This document shows positions 1 through 5,182 of a DNA stretch of 5,182 nt, piece after piece. The DNA is from Deltaproteobacteria bacterium (GTDB taxonomy: Bacteria > Bdellovibrionota_B > Oligoflexia > Oligoflexales > Bog-1112), in the NCBI GenBank assembly GCA_003136475.1, contig PLEQ01000349.1, positions 1-5,182 on the forward strand, in the 5' to 3' direction. A program made the position numbers and the translations under genes. The notes below the pieces were generated by a model. It was given only the letters and a program-made list of their open reading frames with translations, searched no databases and was not told the origin of the DNA. Positions within the stretch are counted from its first letter, which is position 1, and the number at the start of each line of letters is the position of its first letter.

Positions 1-1
1 C

Positions 2-970
2 TCCTATGTCCTGTGCGGCACTGCCCGCATGCACCAACGACCGATGAGAGATTTACTGACAAGTTTGCGCGCGTGGGGCGCCAAGATTGAGTGCCTTGAA
101 CAAGAAGACTGTTTGCCCCTGCGGATCCACGCTAATTCAGAGCTCCAAGGTGGGACAATCTGTGTTCAGGGTGCTATAAGCTCGCAATTTATGAGTGCCT
201 TACTGATGCTTGCCCCCTTTAGCCGTGATGCTGTTGAGATCGCGGTGCAAGGCGAGCTAGTATCTTCATCCTACGTCGCCATGACTCTCTACCTCGTGCA
301 GAAATTCGGCGTTCGTGTCGAGAGTGCGTCAACTCGTCACTATCGTTTCCCAGGCCGGCAAGGCTATCTTGGCCAGCAGTATCAAATTCCAACCGATGCT
401 TCGTCAGCCTCATATTTTTTTGCCTTAGCTGCCATAAGCGGCAGAGGGATCATTGTCGATGGTCTGGGTCTCGAGCCTCTGCAAAGCGACCTAGGTTTTG
501 TACACCTGTTGGAGCAAATGGGCTGTCGCGTTTACTGTCATGAAAACAGTGTGGCGGTTTGCGGTGTCCCCTCCCTCCGCGGCCTCGACGTCGATATGTG
601 TGATATGAGCGATGTTGTGCCAAGTCTCGCGATTGTAGCGCTCTTCGCTCAGGGGCCGACGCACATTCGTCACGTGGCCCATATGCGCCATAAAGAGTGT
701 GATCGCATTGCCGCATTATGCTGCGAATTGCGCAAGCTGGGTGCTAAAGTCGAGGAATTTCCCGATGGGCTGCGCATCGCTCCACTAGAAGGTATGCGTG
801 ACCCGAACGTTTACATGAACACTTATGATGATCACCGTATGGCTATGGCTTTTGCAGTCCTGTCACAACGTCTTCTAAGCTTGAAGATTGAAGATCCAAG
901 CTGTGTTGCAAAAACTTACCCTAATTTTTTTCAAGATCTTGAGTTCATACAGAGCTTAGCAAACTCTTAA
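2..970 (+). CDS. aroA: 3-phosphoshikimate 1-carboxyvinyltransferase (EPSP synthase), 5' end outside the window
   Basis: EPSP synthase joins shikimate-3-phosphate and phosphoenolpyruvate in the sixth step of the cytoplasmic shikimate pathway. The open frame runs from base 2 to the stop at 968-970, giving 322 residues; by comparison with the E. coli enzyme about the first 115-120 residues lie before the window, so the ATG at 29 is internal. Numbering from base 2, visible signature elements are the GTARM segment (Arg9, equivalent to the substrate-binding Arg in GEPRM of E. coli), SSQF at 60-63, the catalytic-region Asp204 in MSDVVP, the HKECDR stretch with Lys231, Glu232 and Arg235, DDHRMAM with Arg279, and AKTYP with Lys304. 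All expected ligand-binding residues in this part are present, so the enzyme should be active. The N-terminal positions that govern glyphosate sensitivity are not in view. MSDVVP has Ser where Pro is usual. The next gene on the same strand starts 72 bases downstream. Confidence 0.96.
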   Translation, partial: SYVLCGTARMHQRPMRDLLTSLRAWGAKIECLEQEDCLPLRIHANSELQGGTICVQGAISSQFMSALLMLAPFSRDAVEIAVQGELVSSSYVAMTLYLVQKFGVRVESASTRHYRFPGRQGYLGQQYQIPTDASSASYFFALAAISGRGIIVDGLGLEPLQSDLGFVHLLEQMGCRVYCHENSVAVCGVPSLRGLDVDMCDMSDVVPSLAIVALFAQGPTHIRHVAHMRHKECDRIAALCCELRKLGAKVEEFPDGLRIAPLEGMRDPNVYMNTYDDHRMAMAFAVLSQRLLSLKIEDPSCVAKTYPNFFQDLEFIQSLANS

Positions 971-980
971 GACATCCTCC

Positions 981-1009
981 TTGCACAGAAACTGAGAATT
1001 CGGTAGAAA
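981..1009 (+). promoter_or_regulatory. possible weak sigma-70 promoter for the kinase gene
   Basis: In the aroA-kinase gap, TTGCAC (981-986) is followed after 17 bases by TAGAAA (1004-1009). Each hexamer matches the consensus only partly (3/6 and 4/6), but the spacing is ideal and the distance to the kinase start is sensible. No terminator is visible after aroA, so read-through from aroA is equally possible. This is a pattern match only. Confidence 0.25.
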
Positions 1010-1042
1010 AATCCTCATGTCCGTAACATAGAGGGTTGGTTT

Positions 1043-2476
1043 ATGGCATTGAAGTTGGCTGATATAAGAAGTGTTTCGGCAATTCGTCGTTCTTTTGTCC
1101 TTAGCTTTTTCACATTTATAGTCTTGTTTGGTCTGCGGGCAAATGCGGGCATTGCGACTTTTGATGAAACTGAGATGCGGAGGCTCCTAGGACGCATTCC
1201 CGACAAGGCCTCGTACGTTAAGCTCAGCTCCCTGAGCTTAGGGGATCCAGCAGGCTATCATTTATCACATAGCCTCAAAAAAAAGGCTGTACGACTGTCA
1301 GAAATGGTTCTTAAAAAAAATATTATCAAGTCGCCCGTAACTCAAGAAAAGATGGATATCGTTGTCGGCTTTATCGAGCACTTGAAGCCAAACCTTCCTA
1401 AATTTTTTGAAAGACACTCTTCGCTTTATATTCATGCTGATTCTATTTTGGCATACTCGATCATGGCCTACAAATCAGGCAGGATCTATCTACTTTTTGA
1501 TGAAATGGACGTGGGCAACAAGAGTGGCGGGTATAAAAGATTTAGCCGTTCGATTGAATACAACTCTGAAAAACCTCATGCTCATCTTATTATACGAAAG
1601 AAAAACGCTCAGACTAAACTCGAAGAAGCGATCGATGAGTTAAAAGTTCATATGGCTTTTGAGAAAAGTGATAGGATTTTGAAATTCCTGGATACCGATG
1701 TCTACACGGGTCAAACCCCAGAGGGGGCTTTCGAAAACGTCGTTGCCATTGAAGAAGACCTGTATGATGGAGACCTTTCCGACATGGTTGACCATTGCCC
1801 AAGTCCTGACGGTGCCGTTGACATGTTTGTTGAAATGGCAAGATCGGTAGCAGAGATGCACGCCGGAAAGTATATTCATCGTGATATAAAACCTAGTAAT
1901 TTTCTTTACCGCGAGATTGCAGATCGTCACCATCATAAACGCATGGACATTGTTTTGGCTGATTTTGGTCAGGCAGAGTCTGCGACAAGCTTGAATTATG
2001 GACAGTATTTTTGTGGTACGCCAGGGTTCATTGATCCGCAGGCGTGTATCCATTATCTCAACAGAGATGCAGGAACTTTTGTAAATTTTGATGAAGGCAG
2101 ACGGGCGGACATATTCGCGCTTGGTATGAGCTTCATGGACATACTACACGGTCACAAGCATAATCTTCACAGCCAAGCCAGCACCGTCAATAATTTGATA
2201 TTCGACCCAGCCAAACGGAGGCAAGGACCCGCTGCCGTACTTGCGGCTGTTGAGCGCTTTAAGAACATACACGAGACCACATTTCCAGATGGCAAACCGA
2301 AGCTAAAAGGCAATGAGAAATTGCTGTTTAAAATTCATCAGATCATTGCCAAGATGATGCATCCTGAGCCCAGCGAACGCATGAGTCTCGACGAAGTCAT
2401 AAGAAATTTACAGCGTTCTAAGAAGAAAAATGGTTTTCAACGGGTGACAGCGCCGTTGCGCAGACTGCGACCTTAG
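1043..2476 (+). CDS. Hanks-type serine/threonine protein kinase with predicted N-terminal signal peptide
   Basis: A 477-residue protein. The ATG is chosen because GAGG at 1031-1034 lies 8 bases upstream. Residues 1-35 look like a Sec signal peptide: Lys4, Arg9, Arg15 and Arg16, a hydrophobic run at about 17-31, then ANA before Gly36, a good signal peptidase I site. Residues 36-150 match no family I recognise. The kinase core follows: a glycine-rich loop around VGNKSGG (157-163), a strand LIIRKK (182-187) likely to hold the ATP-binding Lys, alpha-C Glu199, catalytic loop HRDIKPSN (279-286) with Asp281, Lys283 and Asn286, DFG at 307-309, GTPGFIDP in the activation loop (DPQ in place of APE), alpha-F Asp356 and late Arg446. 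An active RD kinase phosphorylating Ser/Thr is inferred. Its tail is strongly basic. Which Lys (or Arg185) does the beta-3 job is unclear. If exported, it would meet ATP only outside the periplasm, for example in a host or prey cell. Its targets are unknown. Confidence 0.88.
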   Translation: MALKLADIRSVSAIRRSFVLSFFTFIVLFGLRANAGIATFDETEMRRLLGRIPDKASYVKLSSLSLGDPAGYHLSHSLKKKAVRLSEMVLKKNIIKSPVTQEKMDIVVGFIEHLKPNLPKFFERHSSLYIHADSILAYSIMAYKSGRIYLLFDEMDVGNKSGGYKRFSRSIEYNSEKPHAHLIIRKKNAQTKLEEAIDELKVHMAFEKSDRILKFLDTDVYTGQTPEGAFENVVAIEEDLYDGDLSDMVDHCPSPDGAVDMFVEMARSVAEMHAGKYIHRDIKPSNFLYREIADRHHHKRMDIVLADFGQAESATSLNYGQYFCGTPGFIDPQACIHYLNRDAGTFVNFDEGRRADIFALGMSFMDILHGHKHNLHSQASTVNNLIFDPAKRRQGPAAVLAAVERFKNIHETTFPDGKPKLKGNEKLLFKIHQIIAKMMHPEPSERMSLDEVIRNLQRSKKKNGFQRVTAPLRRLRP

Positions 2477-2478
2477 TT

Positions 2479-3010
2479 TTATACGCTTATCTTAGTTTCT
2501 TGCTCAATCTTAGCTAGATTCACCAGCTTGTGCGTCTCGGGGCTAATAAGTATCTCACCAGCTTTTGCTGCGGCTAGCAGCCTGGCACCCGTATTTACAG
2601 TGTCGCCTGTCATACCAAATTTACCGTCGAGTGGCTCACTAGCATGCGTTACAATTAAGCCGGTATTGATACCCGAGTGCATGTGGAGAGGAATGCCAAA
2701 GCGTTTTTGATTTTCCAAGCTTATTTTTTCGACCAACTGATGCAGTTTTAAAGTGGCTCTGACAGCTCGGATCGGATCGTCTCTTGCGGCGTTCTCCATA
2801 GATCTCTTCTATTTCTTTGGGGCTGGTGGGAACTTGCGTGGTATTTTTTTTATTTGAAGAAAGGGGGCTACCACATTCGCCACAATATTTATCGTTTTCT
2901 TTGCAAGCAAAACTACAAGAGGGACATATATTCTGCAAATTAAACTGGCAATTGCTGCAATATTTGGCGTTAGGCCGCGATTCTATCTGGCATTTGGGGC
3001 ACTTCAGCAA
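2479..3010 (-). pseudogene. Broken zinc-ribbon / class III adenylate-guanylate cyclase gene with internal deletion and frameshift
   Basis: Read on the minus strand, the first part (3010 to about 2783) encodes a double zinc ribbon: Cys4-x2-Cys7-x10-Cys18-x2-Cys21 and Cys29-x2-Cys32-x10-Cys43-x2-Cys46, then a polar linker. The second part, one frame away (about 2799 to 2479), encodes the C-terminal half of a class III nucleotide cyclase domain: RDDPIRAVRA, MHSGINTGLIV, MTGDTVNTGARL and AKAGEILISPETHKLV. Intact relatives combine zinc ribbons with a whole cyclase domain, often followed by ATPase/TPR regions. Here about 75-80 residues between the ribbon linker and the DDP segment are absent, including both metal-binding Asp residues, and the protein also stops soon after HKLV. 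Two lesions plus the frame change argue for a dead gene. The ribbon frame has no ATG; TTG at 3010 is its first possible start. The stop is two bases from that of the converging kinase gene. A short zinc-ribbon protein could still be made. Confidence 0.8.
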
Positions 3011-3232
3011 ATGAGCATCGCTCTAGCGATGGAAATGAATTTTGATGATGTATGTATTTTTTTCATGTTTGGGGAGACCTATGAGTGTGTTTAAGGTCAC
3101 GGCTTAGTGGCTCTATTAAAGACCGCCGTAACGTAACGCCCTTGTCTCCCAAGCGTCACTCTATTGTCAAGCACTAGATTTCACCTATAAGTAAGCTATC
3201 TTAGGGACCCTACTCGTCCCCTAGCTTCCTTA
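3011..3232. other. 222-base intergenic spacer between sdaA and the cyclase pseudogene
   Basis: No gene is supported here. It contains the hairpin downstream of sdaA (listed separately), a tandem GTAAC GTAAC, a 7-base inverted repeat GGGAGAC/GTCTCCC (3072-3078 and 3144-3150) too widely spaced to be a terminator, and a perfect short palindrome CATCGCT-CT-AGCGATG (3016-3031) just before the ribbon start. On the minus strand TTGACA (3170-3165) is a perfect -35 hexamer but has no matching -10 element, and TTTAAT (3120-3115) is a good -10 without a -35. On the plus strand an 8-codon frame from ATG 3081 is preceded by GGGGAG, probably by chance. Confidence 0.6.
3193..3227 (-). terminator. terminator-like hairpin after sdaA
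   Basis: Beginning a few bases past the tandem sdaA stops (TGA then TAA), the minus-strand transcript can fold AAGCTA (3227-3222) against TAGCTT (3198-3193), with inner GGGAC (3220-3216) against GTCCC (3208-3204). The two stem parts are separated by an asymmetric internal loop. There is no strong run of U after it, only a U/A-rich stretch, so it may stabilise the mRNA end or end transcription weakly. Confidence 0.4.
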
Positions 3233-4609
3233 TCAACACTCTGGAATATTGACAGCAAGACCGCCCCGAGACGTTTCTTTGTATTTGGTTTTCATATCCG
3301 CACCGGTCTGCATCATTGTCTTCATGACGGCATCGAGGGAAACATAGTGGGAACCATCACCAGCCATTGCGATGCGTGCGGCGTTGATAGCCTTAACAGC
3401 GCCCATGGCATTGCGTTCTATGCAGGGTATTTGGACGAGGCCACCGATGGGATCACAGGTGAGACCGAGATTATGTTCCATACCAATTTCAGCAGCTTGT
3501 TCGATCTGCTCATTGGAGGCACCGAGGGCAGCTGCTAGACCACCAGCTGCCATGGAACACGCCACACCGACTTCACCCTGACAACCGACTTCGGCACCTG
3601 AGATCGAAGCGTTCTTGGCGTAGAGAACTCCGATAGCGCCGGAGGTGAGAAGAAAGCACCGGATGCCTTCGATGTTGGCGCCTTTGCAAAAGGTTTTGTA
3701 GTACTTGATCAACGCTGGGATGATCCCGGCAGCACCGTTCGTTGGAGCGGTGACAATCTTTGAGCCACTCGCGTTCTCCTCATTTACGGCTAATGCATAG
3801 AGATTCACCCAATCCAGAGCTGCGAGATGATCACCTTCCGTAGCTTTTCTATTCGACAATTCTTCAAAGAGCTTTTTGGCACGTCGACGGACCTTGAGGC
3901 GTCCCGGCAAAGTTCCTCCGCGCTGACACCCTCGGGCAATGCATTCTTCCATCATTTGCCAGATAAAATCCAATTTCTTCAAAGTTTCCTGTTCGGGACG
4001 GAGGGTCTTCTCATTCGCCAGCATAATTTGATGGATGGCTAGTTTTGACTTTTTGCCAATTTGCAGAAGCTCTTCAGCAGTGTTGAATTCATAGGGAATG
4101 GGCTTAGCTTCTTCCTTCTTGCTAGCCGTGGACATCTCAGCTTCCGTACGCACATGCCCACCGCCGATCGAATAGAAAGTTTCAGAGCCGATAAGATTTT
4201 TTTGAGCGTCGAACGCTTTGAAAATCATACCATTGGCGTGGAGTGGCAAAACTTTGCGGCGCAAGAACTGGAGGTCTGTTTCCCAGTGAAAAGGAATTTT
4301 TTTCGTTTTTGCGAGGTAGAGAATTTTGTCTTCGCGAATAGCGTGCGTGCGGGTGTCGATAATTGCCGGATCGATGCTTTCGGGCAGTTCACCTTCTAAG
4401 CCGAGGGCTATAGCCTTGTCGGTACAGTGTCCGACGCCGGTGAGAGCGAGAGAGCCATAGAGCTCGACATTCACAGTCTCAACGTTTGGCAAGAGTGCTC
4501 GCTCGGTCAGTAAATTCAAAAATCGATGGCTAGCCATCATGGGCCCCATCGTATGCGAACTGGACGGGCCAATGCCGACTTTAAAAATCTCTAAAACACT
4601 CATGCGCAT
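3233..4609 (-). CDS. sdaA: L-serine dehydratase (ammonia-lyase), iron-sulphur-dependent, single chain
   Basis: The cytoplasmic enzyme converts L-serine to pyruvate and ammonia with a [4Fe-4S] cluster. This 458-residue protein is complete and has the normal length for the single-chain bacterial type. Residues 1 to about 160 form the beta (regulatory, ASB-like) domain, including GPSSSHTMGP at 14-23 and His61; about 185-458 form the alpha, catalytic domain with TAPTNGAAG (287-295). Cys343, Cys385 and Cys396 are the cluster ligands, and the last residue is Cys458. In the Legionella pneumophila enzyme the same four positions are used and the C-terminal Cys reaches into the active site as fourth cluster ligand until serine displaces it; the same tail-in-mouth control is inferred here. 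Met1 is preferred over Met3 because AAGAGG (4620-4615) lies 5 bases upstream. Tandem stops TGA-TAA end the gene. It appears monocistronic, transcribed away from the HAD gene. Confidence 0.97.
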   Translation of the reverse strand: MRMSVLEIFKVGIGPSSSHTMGPMMASHRFLNLLTERALLPNVETVNVELYGSLALTGVGHCTDKAIALGLEGELPESIDPAIIDTRTHAIREDKILYLAKTKKIPFHWETDLQFLRRKVLPLHANGMIFKAFDAQKNLIGSETFYSIGGGHVRTEAEMSTASKKEEAKPIPYEFNTAEELLQIGKKSKLAIHQIMLANEKTLRPEQETLKKLDFIWQMMEECIARGCQRGGTLPGRLKVRRRAKKLFEELSNRKATEGDHLAALDWVNLYALAVNEENASGSKIVTAPTNGAAGIIPALIKYYKTFCKGANIEGIRCFLLTSGAIGVLYAKNASISGAEVGCQGEVGVACSMAAGGLAAALGASNEQIEQAAEIGMEHNLGLTCDPIGGLVQIPCIERNAMGAVKAINAARIAMAGDGSHYVSLDAVMKTMMQTGADMKTKYKETSRGGLAVNIPEC

Positions 4610-4652
4610 AGTGGCCTCTTATCATAGAAAAAAACTGATCTTTCTGCAAATG

Positions 4653-4663
4653 CCTGCGGCAGG
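4653..4663. repeat. palindrome CCTGC-G-GCAGG in the sdaA leader
   Basis: A perfect 5-base inverted repeat about a single base lies between the predicted sdaA transcription start and its start codon. In the transcript the overlapping TGCC-GCA-GGCA can form a tiny stem, followed some 20 bases later by U7. The stem and U run are too far apart for a normal terminator. It could be an operator or part of a regulatory leader; chance is also possible. Confidence 0.3.
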
Positions 4664-4706
4664 ACAAGGGAACCGATTGGATAACTGTTTTCTATTGGCA
4701 ATGTCA

Positions 4707-4735
4707 ATTATACCGTTTAAACAAACCTAAGCTAA
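4707..4735 (-). promoter_or_regulatory. likely sigma-70 promoter of sdaA
   Basis: On the minus strand a perfect TATAAT (4712-4707) is preceded at 17 bases by TTAGCT (4735-4730), a weak -35 with 3/6 matches. Transcription would start near 4700, leaving a leader of about 90 bases before the sdaA ATG. The perfect -10 and correct direction support it; the poor -35 may mean an activator is needed. Confidence 0.45.
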
Positions 4736-4843
4736 AACATCTAAGAATTACCTCAGAGTGGCCTAAAATTCTTTCTTGTGATACAAGGCTCTATTTTTGC
4801 AAGACTATTTCGTGAAAAACGGGGGAATTAGCTCAAGTTAGCT

Positions 4844-4869
4844 TAAAAAATGGAAAAAAATGCCGATAA
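4844..4869 (+). promoter_or_regulatory. possible sigma-28 (FliA-type) promoter for the HAD gene
   Basis: GCCGATAA at 4862-4869 is identical to the -10 consensus of sigma-28 promoters. TAAA at 4844-4847 lies 14 bases upstream, against the usual 15, so the -35 spacing is one base short. A start near 4876 would give a leader of about 45 bases and leave the ribosome binding site intact, unlike the sigma-70-like TTGACG at 4879-4884, which sits too close to the gene. Confidence 0.4.
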
Positions 4870-4912
4870 ACGTGAGGCTTGACGGGACACTATCCTTGAA
4901 AAGTATTCGGAT

Positions 4913-4917
4913 GGAGG
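4913..4917 (+). promoter_or_regulatory. Shine-Dalgarno sequence fixing a GTG start for the HAD gene
   Basis: GGAGG ends 4 bases before GTG at 4922. The nearby ATG at 4911 is in another frame and reaches a stop after four codons (TGA at 4923, overlapping the GTG). In the HAD frame there is an upstream stop at 4880-4882 and no other ATG, GTG or TTG in between, so GTG 4922 is the best start. Confidence 0.7.
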
Positions 4918-4921
4918 CGAA

Positions 4922-5182
4922 GTGATTAAAAATCTTGTTTTTGACTTTGATGGCACTATCGTCGATTCGGGTGAGATTATTTACAAAGACCTGGTCGAGA
5001 CGCTACACATTGAAGCGCCCTCGTTTCAGGAGTTGCGAAAATATCCTGCTCAGAAACTTATGACGTCTTTTGATATAAAAGCTGCGAATATTACCAAGCT
5101 GCTTTTCAAAGTCCGCTCCGAGTATAAGAAATATTTGCCGGACTTACCGCTGATTGAGGATATGGACGATACGCTCAGGACT
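4922..5182 (+). CDS. HAD-superfamily hydrolase (phosphoglycolate phosphatase-like), 3' end outside the window
   Basis: The first 87 residues of a HAD hydrolase. Motif I is FDFDGTIVDS with nucleophile Asp8, acid/base Asp10 and Thr12, directly after a hydrophobic beta strand (IKNLVF), as in phosphatases that act through a phospho-aspartate. Residues about 16-75 would form the small helical C1 cap (subfamily IA, the phosphoglycolate phosphatase/beta-phosphoglucomutase group), with many charged residues and a helix around KLLFKVRSEYKKYL. Motifs II-IV lie beyond the window. The substrate cannot be told from this part; a small cytoplasmic phosphate ester is likely. Translation starts at GTG. It is divergent from sdaA with 312 bases between, so the two are not co-transcribed. 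Confidence 0.88.
   Translation, partial: MIKNLVFDFDGTIVDSGEIIYKDLVETLHIEAPSFQELRKYPAQKLMTSFDIKAANITKLLFKVRSEYKKYLPDLPLIEDMDDTLRT

Larger units (their letters stand above)
4610..4921. other. 312-base divergent intergenic region between sdaA and the HAD gene
   Basis: No coding region is supported. It holds the sdaA ribosome binding site and likely promoter, a palindromic leader element (4651-4663) with an A7 run at 4628-4634 (U7 in the sdaA transcript), a small inverted repeat CTTGT-GAT-ACAAG (4775-4787), two direct copies of TTAGCT exactly 10 bases apart (4828-4833 and 4838-4843), and a sigma-28-like promoter pointing at the HAD gene. I see no recognised riboswitch or RNA gene. Confidence 0.7.

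Noticed and set aside
219..716. Minus-strand open frames within aroA
   Set aside because: They lie wholly inside a well-supported aroA, lack recognisable domains and have composition typical of antisense shadows.
1407..2053. Plus- and minus-strand open frames inside the kinase gene
   Set aside because: The kinase frame has clear motifs over this stretch; the alternatives show none.
2528..3014. Plus-strand open frames across the cyclase remnant
   Set aside because: They are the complement of cyclase and zinc-ribbon coding sequence and match nothing themselves.
3081..3107. Eight-codon frame after GGGGAG as a leader peptide
   Set aside because: Nothing downstream on that strand needs a leader, and the frame has no regulatory codon run.
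3072..3150. Inverted repeat GGGAGAC/GTCTCCC as a possible mobile element end or terminator
   Set aside because: The arms are only 7 bases with 65 between them, and there is no transposase or target duplication.
3347..4730. Plus-strand open frames opposite sdaA and its leader
   Set aside because: All are shadows of sdaA, whose minus-strand product is complete and unmistakable.
4879..4907. TTGACG with AGTATT as a sigma-70 promoter for the HAD gene
   Set aside because: The -10 matches at only 3/6 and transcription would begin within the Shine-Dalgarno sequence.

Overview
The window reads as ordinary bacterial chromosome of moderate GC content, probably from a proteobacterium or a related Gram-negative group. 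The evidence is an AroA with the usual bacterial motifs, a single-chain iron-sulphur L-serine dehydratase matching the Legionella-type enzyme residue for residue at its cysteines, zinc-ribbon/class III cyclase remains of a kind common in delta-proteobacteria-like lineages, and a possible sigma-28 promoter. A predatory or host-associated group (Bdellovibrionota/Oligoflexia-like) would fit the exported kinase, but nothing here proves the taxon.

Layout. Bases 2-970 (+) are the C-terminal two thirds of aroA (EPSP synthase), cut by the window start. After a 72-base gap, 1043-2476 (+) encodes a 477-residue Hanks-type serine/threonine kinase whose N terminus looks like a cleavable signal peptide. 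Converging on it, with only two bases between the stop codons, 2479-3010 (-) is a broken gene: a double zinc ribbon in one frame and the C-terminal half of a class III adenylate/guanylate cyclase domain in another, with the catalytic metal-binding part missing. A 222-base spacer (3011-3232) carries a terminator-like hairpin next to sdaA and little else. Bases 3233-4609 (-) are a complete sdaA. A 312-base divergent intergenic region (4610-4921) holds a likely sdaA promoter, a sigma-28-like promoter on the other strand, and short repeats. From 4922 (+) to the window end is the start of a HAD-family phosphatase gene.

How the genes relate. They do not form one pathway. aroA (chorismate synthesis) and sdaA (serine catabolism to pyruvate) are housekeeping metabolism. 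The kinase and the cyclase remnant between them look like a small accessory segment. The most interesting item is the kinase: its ATP-dependent catalytic core appears complete yet it carries an export signal, so it may act outside the cytoplasm. The cyclase remnant gives a readable deletion junction, and the HAD gene may be under flagellar-type sigma control.
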